Below the pieces are notes generated by a model. The model worked only from the letters and a program-made list of their open reading frames with translations. It made no database searches and was not told the origin of the DNA. Below, piece after piece: positions 32,543 through 44,401 of a DNA stretch of 64,000 nucleotides. The first letter of the stretch is position 1. Every line of letters starts with the position of its first letter. The translations under genes were made by a program, and so were the position numbers. Source of the stretch: Ischnura elegans (lineage: Eukaryota; Arthropoda; Insecta; Odonata; Coenagrionidae); contig NC_060252.1 in the NCBI RefSeq assembly GCF_921293095.1, forward strand, positions 3,162,001 through 3,226,000, given 5' to 3'.

Positions 32543-35029
32543 CACTTGTAGCTAGACCAATTTATTAGAGTGAAATACTGCTAGAAGGTTTATGCTAATT
32601 AACCCTTTCATACTTGTAGCTAGACCAATATATTAGAGTGAAATACTGCTAGAAGGTTTATGCTAATTAACCCTTTCATACTTGTAGCTAGACCAATATA
32701 TTAGAGTGAAATACTGCTAGAAGGTTTATGCTAATTAACCCTTTCATACTTGTAGCTAGACCAATATATAAAAGTGAAATACTGCTAGAAGGTTTATGCT
32801 AATTAACCCTTTCATACTTGTAGCTAGACCAATATATTAGAGTGAAATACTGCTAGAAGGTTTATGCTAATTAACCCTTTCATACTTGTAGCTAGACCAA
32901 TATATAAAAGTGAAATACTGCTAGAAGGTTTATGCTAATTAACCCTTTCAAACTTGTAGCTAGACCAATATATTAGAGTGAAATACTGCTAGAAGGTTTA
33001 TGCTAATTAACCCTTTCATACTTGTAGCTAGACCAATTTATTAGAGTGAAATACTGCTAGAAGGTTTATGCTAATTAACCCTTTCATACTTGTAGCTAGA
33101 CCAATATATTAGAGTGAAATACTGCTAGAAGGTTTATGCTAATTAACCCTTTCATACTTGTAGCTAGACCAATTTATTAGAGTGAAATACTGCTAGAAGG
33201 TTTATGCTAATTAACCCTTTCATACTTGTAGCTAGACCAATATATTAGAGTGAAATACTGCTAGAAGGTTTATGCTAATTAACCCTTTCATACTTGTAGC
33301 TAGACCAATATATTAGAGTGAAATACTGCTAGAAGGTTTATGCTAATTAACCCTTTCATACTTGTAGCTAGACCAATATATTAAAGTGAAATACTGCTAG
33401 AAGGTTTATGCTAATTAACCCTTTCATACTTGTAGCTAGACCAATATATTAGAGTGAAATACTGCTAGAAGGTTTATGCTAATTAACCCTTTCATACTTG
33501 TAGCTAGACCAATATATTAGAGTGAAATACTGCTAGAAGGTTTATGCTAATTAACCCTTTCATACTTGTAGCTAGACCAATATATTAGAGTGAAATACTG
33601 CTAGAAGGTTTATGCTAATTAACCCTTTCATACTTGTAGCTAGACCAATATATAAAAGTGAAATACTGCTAGAAGGTTTATGCTAATTAACCCTTTCATA
33701 CTTGTAGCTAGACCAATATATAAAAGTGAAATACTGCTAGAAGGTTTATGCTAATTAACCCTTTCAAACTTGTAGCTAGACCAATATATTAGAGTGAAAT
33801 ACTGCTAGAAGGTTTATGCTAATTAACCCTTTCATACTTGTAGCTAGACCAATATATTAGAGTGAAATACTGCTAGAAGGTTTATGCTAATTAACCCTTT
33901 CATACTTGTAGCTAGACCAATATATTAGAGTGAAATACTGCTAGAAGGTTTATGCTAATTAACCCTTTCATACTTGTAGCTAGACCAATATATTAGAGTG
34001 AAATACTGCTAGAAGGTTTATGCTAATTAACCCTTTCATACTTGTAGCTAGACCAATATATTAGAGTGAAATACTGCTAGAAGGTTTATGCTAATTAACC
34101 CTTTCATACTTGTAGCTAGACCAATATATTAGAGTGAAATACTGCTAGAAGGTTTATGCTAATTAACCCTTTCATACTTGTAGCTAGACCAATATATTAG
34201 AGTGAAATACTGCTAGAAGGTTTATGCTAATTAACCCTTTCATACTTGTAGCTAGACCAATATATATAAAAGTGAAATACTGCTAGAAGGTTTATGCTAA
34301 TTAACCCTTTCATACTTGTAGCTAGACCAATATATTAGAGTGAAATACTGCTAGAAGGTTTATGCTAATTAACCCTTTCATACTTGTAGCTAGACCAATA
34401 TATTAAAGTGAAATACTGCTAGAAGGTTTATGCTAATTAACCCTTTCAAACTTGTAGCTAGACCAATATATTAGAGTGAAATACTGCTAGAAGGTTTATG
34501 CTAATTAACCCTTTCATACTTGTAGCTAGACCAATTTATTAGAGTGAAATACTGCTAGAAGGTTTATGCTAATTAACCCTTTCATACTTGTAGCTAGACC
34601 AATATATTAGAGTGAAATACTGCTAGAAGGTTTATGCTAATTAACCCTTTCATACTTGTAGCTAGACCAATTTATTAGAGTGAAATACTGCTAGAAGGTT
34701 TATGCTAATTAACCCTTTCATACTTGTAGCTAGACCAATATATTAGAGTGAAATACTGCTAGAAGGTTTATGCTAATTAACCCTTTCATACTTGTAGCTA
34801 GACCAATATATTAGAGTGAAATACTGCTAGAAGGTTTATGCTAATTAACCCTTTCATACTTGTAGCTAGACCAATATATTAGAGTGAAATACTGCTAGAA
34901 GGTTTATGCTAATTAACCCTTTCATACTTGTAGCTAGACCAATATATTAGAGTGAAATACTGCTAGAAGGTTTATGCTAATTAACCCTTTCATACTTGTA
35001 GCTAGACCAATATATAAAAGTGAAATACT
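32543..35029 (+). repeat. 68-bp satellite array, left block (~36.6 copies)
   Basis: Head-to-tail 68-bp units starting about TACTTGTAGCTAGACCAATA and ending TTAACCCTTTCA, nearly identical. Units vary mainly at two places: TATTAGAG, TATTAAAG, TATAAAAG or TTTATTAG in one, and CATACTT or CAAACTT in the other. One unit (about 34261) has a 2-bp TA insertion. The array begins 165 bp after the hAT terminus and ends where the LINE starts. No open frame is conserved through it. Confidence 0.97.
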
Positions 35030-36813
35030 ATAATAATAATAATAATAATAATAAATTTATTGGTGCCAAAAGATATGCAAAAACATATATAGGACCCGTC
35101 AAAAAAGATAAACATGTACACAAGAGATTCTGAATGAACAATACATAAAAGAATGTTACACAGTTACAACAAAATAATTAAGAATTGAGGAATTCCTCAA
35201 TAGAATAAAAGGTATTGTTTAAAAGGTACATCTTTAATTTAGAGGAGAAATTTCCTTTCACCTTTACATCTTTTAATGAGGCAGGTAGGTTATTATAAAT
35301 CCTGCAACTCATGGTTACAGGACCAGTATTAAAAATACAAAGGTTATGTTGTCTCACAGCATAATTGTCTCTGCTTCTCGTGTTATGATTATGAATATCA
35401 AGATTCTTTAGAAGGGTCAAGTGAGAATGGTGATTTCTTATAAGCATCACAGCACAATAAATATAAATACATGGTAGGGGAAGGATTTGTAACTTTTTGA
35501 AAAGATTGCGACAGCTGTCTCGTTTCCTAGCTTTGCAGATGATTCTGACTGCCCATTTCTGTAATTTAAAAATACAAACAGCCTTAGGGGATAGACCCCA
35601 GGCTAAAATACCATATCTTAGCCTGCTATAGATATGAGCAAAATAAATAGTGATAGCTGTTCGTGAGTCGGTTAATTGCATCATGCGTCTAATGAGATAG
35701 CATCCAGATGCAATAGAGGATGAAATATGATTAATATGAGAGTCCCAGGACAGATTTTCATTAATGATGAGCCCAAGAAATTTGGTGTCATTGACACGTT
35801 GAAGACTGACGTCTTCAAATTTTAAATAAAGGCTGTAATCAATTATTTTTTGAGCAGGGTGGAAAAAGACATATGCACACTTAGCTTTATTTAAGTTTAC
35901 TTTGTTGGAGAGGCACCACTTTTCCATGTCGAAGACAGTATTTTGAGCAGTGACTACAGGATTATCATCATTTTTGATTAGATGATTTGTATCATCAGCA
36001 TACATGAAAATATTTCCATTCAATGATGAAGGAAGATCATTTATGTATAGTAAAAAAAGGAGGGGCCCAAGGATGGAGCCTTGAGGAACACCCCTTGCCA
36101 CCTTGCGATATGATGAAGTATGTTTGGACATCTTGTCATGTGTAACAGTTACTGATTGAGTCATATTTGAAAGAAAAGATCTAATGAGGTTGTTAGGGAT
36201 GCCCCTTATTCCATAAAAGTGAATTTTCTTAAGAAGAATCTCAAAGTCAACAGAGTCAAAAGCTTTAGTGAGATCATAAAAAATCCCAATGGTATGTAAA
36301 TGATGATCGAGACCATCAATGACAGCATCAATAAATTTGTAAATGGCAAATTCAGCAGAGAGGCCACCTATGAAACCAAATTGGCTTTTTGATAGAACAT
36401 TGTTCTTGATTAAGAAAGACATAATCCTCCTTGAAATGATACTTTCAAGTATTTTTGAAAAGACTGATAGTTTAGAGATAGGTCGATAGTTATCCATAAC
36501 ATGAGGATCACCCTTTTTGAGTAAGGGAACCACAGTAGCCATCTTTAGTTTATCAGGAAAGATGCCAGAGGAAAGAGAGGCATTGACCAGATGCGTGATA
36601 GGAGTGAGAAGTAAGTTCATGCAATTTCCTTTAAGAAGGGAGCATGGAATCTCATCCCATCCAGCTGAGTGTTTTAAATTAATTTTTTTAATTACAGCTT
36701 CAATTTCCTTTTCACATGTAGGATAAAAGTATATATTATTCATAACTGAATGTATATGTGAGTAGTTATCTGAGTTAATGCGTCCAATAGCTGGCTTTGT
36801 AATGGTATCCAGG
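35030..36813 (-). mobile_element. 5'-truncated CR1/Jockey-like LINE inserted in the satellite
   Basis: A minus-strand non-LTR retrotransposon with a TAA-repeat tail (35030-35053), a short 3' UTR and an open reverse-transcriptase frame. It interrupts the satellite without shifting its register: the left array ends ...GAAATACT and the right resumes ACTGCTAG, so at most 3 bp (ACT) are duplicated. The 5' half, including any endonuclease and ORF1, is missing, as is usual for truncated LINE copies. The absence of stops suggests recent insertion. Confidence 0.95.
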
Positions 36814-36848
36814 ACTGCTAGAAGGTTTATGCTAATTAACCCTTTCAT
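35178..36848 (-). CDS. LINE reverse transcriptase, 5'-truncated, 556 codons
   Basis: Reverse transcriptase of the CR1/Jockey group, used for target-primed insertion. Motifs in order: DNYRPIS (119-125), QFGF (156-159), YDLTKAFDSVDFE with a catalytic aspartate (about 191-203), the GVPQGSILGPLLFLLYINDL block (253-272), and the YADD active site (283-286). After the fingers and palm comes the C-terminal domain, with HNTRS and IYNNLPASLKD near the end. About the first 11 residues (MKGLISINLLA) are encoded by the satellite, not the LINE, so the start codon is accidental. The endonuclease domain expected before the RT is missing, so autonomous movement is unlikely. Confidence 0.92.
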   Translation of the reverse strand: MKGLISINLLAVLDTITKPAIGRINSDNYSHIHSVMNNIYFYPTCEKEIEAVIKKINLKHSAGWDEIPCSLLKGNCMNLLLTPITHLVNASLSSGIFPDKLKMATVVPLLKKGDPHVMDNYRPISKLSVFSKILESIISRRIMSFLIKNNVLSKSQFGFIGGLSAEFAIYKFIDAVIDGLDHHLHTIGIFYDLTKAFDSVDFEILLKKIHFYGIRGIPNNLIRSFLSNMTQSVTVTHDKMSKHTSSYRKVARGVPQGSILGPLLFLLYINDLPSSLNGNIFMYADDTNHLIKNDDNPVVTAQNTVFDMEKWCLSNKVNLNKAKCAYVFFHPAQKIIDYSLYLKFEDVSLQRVNDTKFLGLIINENLSWDSHINHISSSIASGCYLIRRMMQLTDSRTAITIYFAHIYSRLRYGILAWGLSPKAVCIFKLQKWAVRIICKARKRDSCRNLFKKLQILPLPCIYIYCAVMLIRNHHSHLTLLKNLDIHNHNTRSRDNYAVRQHNLCIFNTGPVTMSCRIYNNLPASLKDVKVKGNFSSKLKMYLLNNTFYSIEEFLNS

Positions 36849-39800
36849 ACTTGTAGCTAGACCAATATATTAAAGTGAAATACTGCTAGAAGGTTTATGC
36901 TAATTAACCCTTTCATACTTGTAGCTAGACCAATATATTAGAGTGAAATACTGCTAGAAGGTTTATGCTAATTAACCCTTTCATACTTGTAGCTAGACCA
37001 ATATATAAAAGTGAAATACTGCTAGAAGGTTTATGCTAATTAACCCTTTCAAACTTGTAGCTAGACCAATATATTAGAGTGAAATACTGCTAGAAGGTTT
37101 ATGCTAATTAACCCTTTCATACTTGTAGCTAGACCAATATATTAAAGTGAAATACTGCTAGAAGGTTTATGCTAATTAACCCTTTCATACTTGTAGCTAG
37201 ACCAATATATTAAAGTGAAATACTGCTAGAAGGTTTATGCTAATTAACCCTTTCATACTTGTAGCTAGACCAATATATTAGAGTGAAATACTGCTAGAAG
37301 GTTTATGCTAATTAACCCTTTCATACTTGTAGCTAGACCAATATATTAGAGTGAAATACTGCTAGAAGGTTTATGCTAATTAACCCTTTCATACTTGTAG
37401 CTAGACCAATATATAAAAGTGAAATACTGCTAGAAGGTTTATGCTAATTAACCCTTTCATACTTGTAGCTAGACCAATATATTAGAGTGAAATACTGCTA
37501 GAAGGTTTATGCTAATTAACCCTTTCATACTTGTAGCTAGACCAATATATTAAAGTGAAATACTGCTAGAAGGTTTATGCTAATTAACCCTTTCATACTT
37601 GTAGCTAGACCAATATATAAAAGTGAAATACTGCTAGAAGGTTTATGCTAATTAACCCTTTCATACTTGTAGCTAGACCAATATATTAGAGTGAAATACT
37701 GCTAGAAGGTTTATGCTAATTAACCCTTTCATACTTGTAGCTAGACCAATATATTAAAGTGAAATACTGCTAGAAGGTTTATGCTAATTAACCCTTTCAT
37801 ACTTGTAGCTAGACCAATATATTAGAGTGAAATACTGCTAGAAGGTTTATGCTAATTAACCCTTTCATACTTGTAGCTAGACCAATATATTAAAGTGAAA
37901 TACTGCTAGAAGGTTTATGCTAATTAACCCTTTCATACTTGTAGCTAGACCAATATATTAGAGTGAAATACTGCTAGAAGGTTTATGCTAATTAACCCTT
38001 TCATACTTGTAGCTAGACCAATATATTAGAGTGAAATACTGCTAGAAGGTTTATGCTAATTAACCCTTTCATACTTGTAGCTAGACCAATATATTAGAGT
38101 GAAATACTGCTAGAAGGTTTATGCTAATTAACCCTTTCATACTTGTAGCTAGACCAATATATTAGAGTGAAATACTGCTAGAAGGTTTATGCTAATTAAC
38201 CCTTTCATACTTGTAGCTAGACCAATATATTAGAGTGAAATACTGCTAGAAGGTTTATGCTAATTAACCCTTTCATACTTGTAGCTAGACCAATATATTA
38301 GAGTGAAATAATGCTAGAAGGTTTATGCTAATTAACCCTTTCATACTTGTAGCTAGACCAATATATTAGAGTGAAATACTGCTAGAAGGTTTATGCTAAT
38401 TAACCCTTTCATACTTGTAGCTAGACCAATATATTAAAGTGAAATACTGCTAGAAGGTTTATGCTAATTAACCCTTTCATACTTGTAGCTAGACCAATAT
38501 ATTAGAGTGAAATACTGCTAGAAGGTTTATGCTAATTAACCCTTTCATACTTGTAGCTAGACCAATATATAAAAGTGAAATACTGCTAGAAGGTTTATGC
38601 TAATTAACCCTTTCAAACTTGTAGCTAGACCAATATATTAGAGTGAAATACTGCTAGAAGGTTTATGCTAATTAACCCTTTCATACTTGTAGCTAGACCA
38701 ATATATTAAAGTGAAATACTGCTAGAAGGTTTATGCTAATTAACCCTTTCATACTTGTAGCTAGACCAATATATTAGAGTGAAATACTGCTAGAAGGTTT
38801 ATGCTAATTAACCCTTTCATACTTGTAGCTAGACCAATATATAAAAGTGAAATACTGCTAGAAGGTTTATGCTAATTAACCCTTTCATACTTGTAGCTAG
38901 ACCAATATATTAAAGTGAAATACTGCTAGAAGGTTTATGCTAATTAACCCTTTCATACTTGTAGCTAGACCAATATATTAGAGTGAAATACTGCTAGAAG
39001 GTTTATGCTAATTAACCCTTTCATACTTGTAGCTAGACCAATATATTAGAGTGAAATACTGCTAGAAGGTTTATGCTAATTAACCCTTTCATACTTGTAG
39101 CTAGACCAATATATAAAAGTGAAATACTGCTAGAAGGTTTATGCTAATTAACCCTTTCATACTTGTAGCTAGACCAATATATTAAAGTGAAATACTGCTA
39201 GAAGGTTTATGCTAATTAACCCTTTCATACTTGTAGCTAGACCAATATATAAAAGTGAAATACTGCTAGAAGGTTTATGCTAATTAACCCTTTCATACTT
39301 GTAGCTAGACCAATATATTAGAGTGAAATACTGCTAGAAGGTTTATGCTAATTAACCCTTTCGTACTTGTAGCTAGACCAATATATTAAAGTGAAATACT
39401 GCTAGAAGGTTTATGCTAATTAACCCTTTCATACTTGTAGCTAGACCAATATATTAGAGTGAAATACTGCTAGAAGGTTTATGCTAATTAACCCTTTCAT
39501 ACTTGTAGCTAGACCAATATATTAAAGTGAAATACTGCTAGAAGGTTTATGCTAATTAACCCTTTCATACTTGTAGCTAGACCAATATATTAGAGTGAAA
39601 TACTGCTAGAAGGTTTATGCTAATTAACCCTTTCATACTTGTAGCTAGACCAATATATTAAAGTGAAATACTGCTAGAAGGTTTATGCTAATTAACCCTT
39701 TCATACTTGTAGCTAGACCAATATATAAAAGTGAAATACTGCTAGAAGGTTTATGCTAATTAACCCTTTCATACTTGTAGCTAGACCAATATATTAGAGT

Positions 39801-41540
39801 GAAATACTGCTAGAAGGTTTATGCTAATTAACCCTTTCATACTTGTAGCTAGACCAATATATTAAAGTGAAATACTGCTAGAAGGTTTATGCTAATTAAC
39901 CCTTTCATACTTGTAGCTAGACCAATATATTAGAGTGAAATACTGCTAGAAGGTTTATGCTAATTAACCCTTTCATACTTGTAGCTAGACCAATATATTA
40001 GAGTGAAATACTGCTAGAAGGTTTATGCTAATTAACCCTTTCATACTTGTAGCTAGACCAATATATTAGAGTGAAATACTGCTAGAAGGTTTATGCTAAT
40101 TAACCCTTTCATACTTGTAGCTAGACCAATATATTAGAGTGAAATACTGCTAGAAGGTTTATGCTAATTAACCCTTTCATACTTGTAGCTAGACCAATAT
40201 ATTAGAGTGAAATACTGCTAGAAGGTTTATGCTAATTAACCCTTTCATACTTGTAGCTAGACCAATATATTAGAGTGAAATACTGCTAGAAGGTTTATGC
40301 TAATTAACCCTTTCATACTTGTAGCTAGACCAATATATTAGAGTGAAATACTGCTAGAAGGTTTATGCTAATTAACCCTTTCATACTTGTAGCTAGACCA
40401 ATATATTAGAGTGAAATACTGCTAGAAGGTTTATGCTAATTAACCCTTTCATACTTGTAGCTAGACCAATATATTAGAGTGAAATACTGCTAGAAGGTTT
40501 ATGCTAATTAACCCTTTCATACTTGTAGCTAGACCAATATATTAAAGTGAAATACTGCTAGAAGGTTTATGCTAATTAACCCTTTCATACTTGTAGCTAG
40601 ACCAATATATTAGAGTGAAATACTGCTAGAAGGTTTATGCTAATTAACCCTTTCATACTTGTAGCTAGACCAATATATTAGAGTGAAATACTGCTAGAAG
40701 GTTTATGCTAATTAACCCTTTCATACTTGTAGCTAGACCAATATATTAGAGTGAAATACTGCTAGAAGGTTTATGCTAATTAACCCTTTCATACTTGTAG
40801 CTAGACCAATATATTAAAGTGAAATACTGCTAGAAGGTTTATGCTAATTAATCCTTTCATACTTGTAGCTAGACCAATATATTAAAGTGAAATACTGCTA
40901 GAAGGTTTATGCTAATTAACCCTTTCATACTTGTAGCTGGACCAATATATTAGAGTGAAATACTGCTAGAAGGTTTATGCTAATTAACCCTTTCATACTT
41001 GTAGCTAGACCAATATATTAGAGTGAAATACTGCTAGAAGGTTTATGCTAATTAACCCTTTCATACTTGTAGCTAGACCAATATATTAGAGTGAAATACT
41101 GCTAGAAGGTTTATGCTAATTAACCCTTTCATACTTGTAGCTAGACCAATATATTAGAGTGAAATACTGCTAGAAGGTTTATGCTAATTAACCCTTTCAT
41201 ACTTGTAGCTAGACCAATATATAAAAGTGAAATACTGCTAGAAGGTTTATGCTAATTAACCCTTTCATACTTGTAGCTAGACCAATATATTAGAGTGAAA
41301 TACTGCTAGAAGGTTTATGCTAATTAACCCTTTCATACTTGTAGCTAGACCAATATATTAGAGTGAAATACTGCTAGAAGGTTTATGCTAATTAACCCTT
41401 TCATACTTGTAGCTAGACCAATATATTAGAGTGAAATACTGCTAGAAGGTTTATGCTAATTAACCGTTTCATACTTGTAGCTAGACCAATATATTAAAGT
41501 GAAATACTGCTAGAAGGTTTATGCTAATTAACCCTTTCAT
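36814..41540 (+). repeat. 68-bp satellite array, right block (~69.5 copies)
   Basis: Continuation of the same 68-bp array in register with the left block. Variant units with TATTAAAG are much commoner here, and the TTTATTAG variant of the left block is absent. It ends abruptly at 41540 after ...TTAACCCTTTCAT. Rare point variants (CGTACTT near 39362, TTAATCC near 40850, AGCTGGACC near 40937) mark individual units. Confidence 0.97.
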
Positions 41541-42267
41541 TGAGTAACATTTTCTCAGAGTTGTTTCACATTGGTGGAGAATTTTTTTTCACTGCATTCA
41601 CTTTGTTTTTCGAAAATATGAAAACAATTTTAATAAAAAATGGATTTGTATATTCATTTGACTATTTATTTAACAATTTGTTAATGGCATCACAGTGATG
41701 CCATCCGCACCCGTGTGATAAATGCTCCGGATAGTTATGCAACCGGTGACACACACATTAGGAACGATGGACAACATATTTTTACGTAGCAACTAAGAAG
41801 CTTGAAATAATTTCTGAAATGTTGGAGGAATCGAATAATCTATTGAATTTTAAAATAAGATAAATATTTCTGCAGATGTCATCCACTATCCATGCATCAA
41901 ATTTTGGGTAAATAAAAGTTTTCGAATTTTAATTTTAACATTTCTAAATTTTTGAATTTACAAGTAACTTAGATTTGCATGCGAACATATGAAAGTTATT
42001 TTATCTTTTTGACATTTTCTTTTGTGTTAATGCTGCAAAAAATAACTAATAACTGTGAAATTCTTTGAAGAAAGGGTTCAAACACAGCCCTGGAACTTCT
42101 GCACATCACAAACCATCTGGTAGGCTGACTCGCCACTTTTTAGAGTCTTTCTTAGGACGTGAGGAGGATTATTTCCTCTGTTTGTCCTTAGAGTTTCAGT
42201 GGTGTACTAAGTGTCTTTTTTGAGTAACTCAATAGATATTTCAACAGAATTATTAGAATTTTCCATG
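41541..42267. other. Intron 4, after the satellite, no feature
   Basis: AT-rich unique-looking sequence with no recognisable gene or repeat end. Confidence 0.5.
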
Positions 42268-42275
42268 TATAAACT

Positions 42276-42421
42276 CTGTGGCGTAGCCACGGCAGGGGGG
42301 GTTCTGGGTTACAACCCCCGTAGAGGCGCCAAAAACGGGTAAAATGGCCCCCGCACCCTCCAGAAGGGCCCCGAAATCACCGGTAAAAACCACCCATTTC
42401 AAAATCGTGGCTATGTCACTG
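42276..42421. mobile_element. 146-bp hAT-type MITE with perfect 8-bp target duplication
   Basis: Terminal repeats CTGTGGCGTAGCCAC and, inverted, CAGTGACATAGCCAC are flanked on both sides by TATAAACT (42268-42275 and 42422-42429). The 8-bp duplication and CA(G/C)TG-type ends fit hAT. The interior is GC-rich with C and G runs and encodes nothing. Confidence 0.88.
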
Positions 42422-42429
42422 TATAAACT

Positions 42430-44399
42430 GTGCCCAGAGAGAAGAAATCTATCGATTAATTTTCGCACGACTTTGTTTCCATGTCCCCTGCCTAACACCA
42501 GTTAACACCTATAAAATATACTACAATAAAATACATAACACCTGCAAAATACAAGACTGATGAGGTTGCTCTTTTGCAGTCAGAAAGAGATGTAAGTGTT
42601 AACATTTAGAACCGACGTACAAGAAATATCTAAACGTGTATGTTCCAGATAAAACGGCAACGTATAATAATCCAAAAATAATTGTTTCTTAGCGCATAGA
42701 AATTTTGCTGACTTTTTTTCTGATTATAATAGCTCTATTTGGTCGAAGTAAAATATGTAAATTGTCTCAAAGTTAAAAAAACCTTCGTAGAGAAGACCCA
42801 ATGCAGTGTTCCATATATACACTTAAGTAAATTGTGCCAGAGGTAGTTTTATTGGGAGGACTTATTCTAAACCTAGTTCATCAAAGGCTGATACATAAAC
42901 GGTCCTTGGGGTTTGAAAATAGGAATAAAATTAAAAATAAAGGTTTCTCCCATATTCCACGTAAATGGCTAAATATATGTAAAATACTGAAATGTCGAAT
43001 AGAAAAAGGCTCTAATGTAGTAATAGAAAAAATAAAATCTCTATGGAGGAGTGAAAATGCACGCAAGCGAAAGAAGAGACTCTATTAATGGCGAGTGTCG
43101 CAAAACTGAGAAGGAAGAAGAGCTGACCTTCTCCACGACATGCACACAACAGAATACTTGCATGCATTTCTCATAAGAATGGCAAAAATTCTTCTAAAAA
43201 TAGAGATAACAGGCGACACGGAGTGACTTGCATTCCATTCTGCGGTGACGTAAAACGAATCTTTTATTTGAGCCCCGAAATTCGATAATTTTTTCCCCAA
43301 GGGTTTCCCCAATTCCAATTTTTCATTCAAAATGAAAAAATATGAAAGTTTTCCTAGAAACTTCCTGTGAATAACGAATTGGTGGTCATAATTATTCCTA
43401 CCTAATAATTTAAACAAACGTGTACGAAATAAATGAGAAAAAGTCGAAAAAAGCTATTTCTTTTTCCGTAACCAATATAATCAAACCCCAATTGAAAGGA
43501 TCGTTTAGAAAATGAGTTGCCAATATATTCTGGAAGAATTATATGAGTTATAACGGCATTATGTAAATATTAAGTTTAAAAAATAATAAAAACAGCAACA
43601 GATTATTGAACTGTGTTTAGCGTGTGTATAGTGACCGTATTGATAATGAGTGATAATATGAATATATTTTTCGTCGATGGGATGGAAGGAAGCTTATGAC
43701 TAAATATTGTTTACAAAATTTTTAATAGGACTAAAACGGGAATAATAACCTTCAAATGTGGTAACATTTAGTACAAATATTTAAAAGAGTTAAGAAAATA
43801 TCACATTTAAATTTTTTTGCAATGCCGAAAAATCTTACAAATTAAAAAGTACTCCATAAAGGTAAACAAAGTACTCTAATAATATAAACTATTTTTCTAA
43901 AACGGAAGGCATATCAAGGTAGCGTAATGTGGTGCGTGTGCGGGGAAACCATGACGAGAGTAGACAGAAGAGAGAGTAGGGAGCGATTGAAGGACATAGG
44001 CTGGCGTGGCATCAATGCAATGCCACCCACACTCAATGTGTCAATGTTAAAATCCATGTCACGTGTATTTTCTGAGCTATGGTTTTATTGCATTAAAATT
44101 CTCAAATGAAAGTGTGTCACTTCTAGAGTGTGCTGAAGACCAGAAATCCAGAATCCCAATCTTTCCGGATTTGATGTCCTCAACTGTATTTTTATGGAAA
44201 TTAAGTCGAGCACCCTGAATCCCGAAATCATGGGAACACCCACAATCTGCCAATGCATATATCTCAGCTTGAAACTTAAATTTTGGATGAGCAATTGCTT
44301 TCATCTTAACCTGCCAAAACTGTTTCCCACCCTTATCAAAAATTCTCCCTGATGTATCCGTTAACAATAGGACTCACAGTTACTCTTATAAAACTTAAT
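42430..44399. other. Intron 4 stretch with one TIR-like relic
   Basis: Mostly AT-rich without features. At about 44120-44189 a segment ends in an inverted CAGTTGAGGAC terminus followed by TA; a similar end stands at 24387 (CAGTTGAGGACC), so both may be single ends of another Tigger-like family. Confidence 0.35.
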
Positions 44400-44401
44400 T
44401 A

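Noticed and set aside
32543..41540. CRISPR-like regularly spaced repeats
   Set aside because: The units are head-to-tail with no unique spacers, and the context is eukaryotic; it is a satellite.
42253..42498. 81-codon minus-strand protein
   Set aside because: It spans the hAT MITE and its flanks, and the reading frame comes from the element's GC-rich interior.
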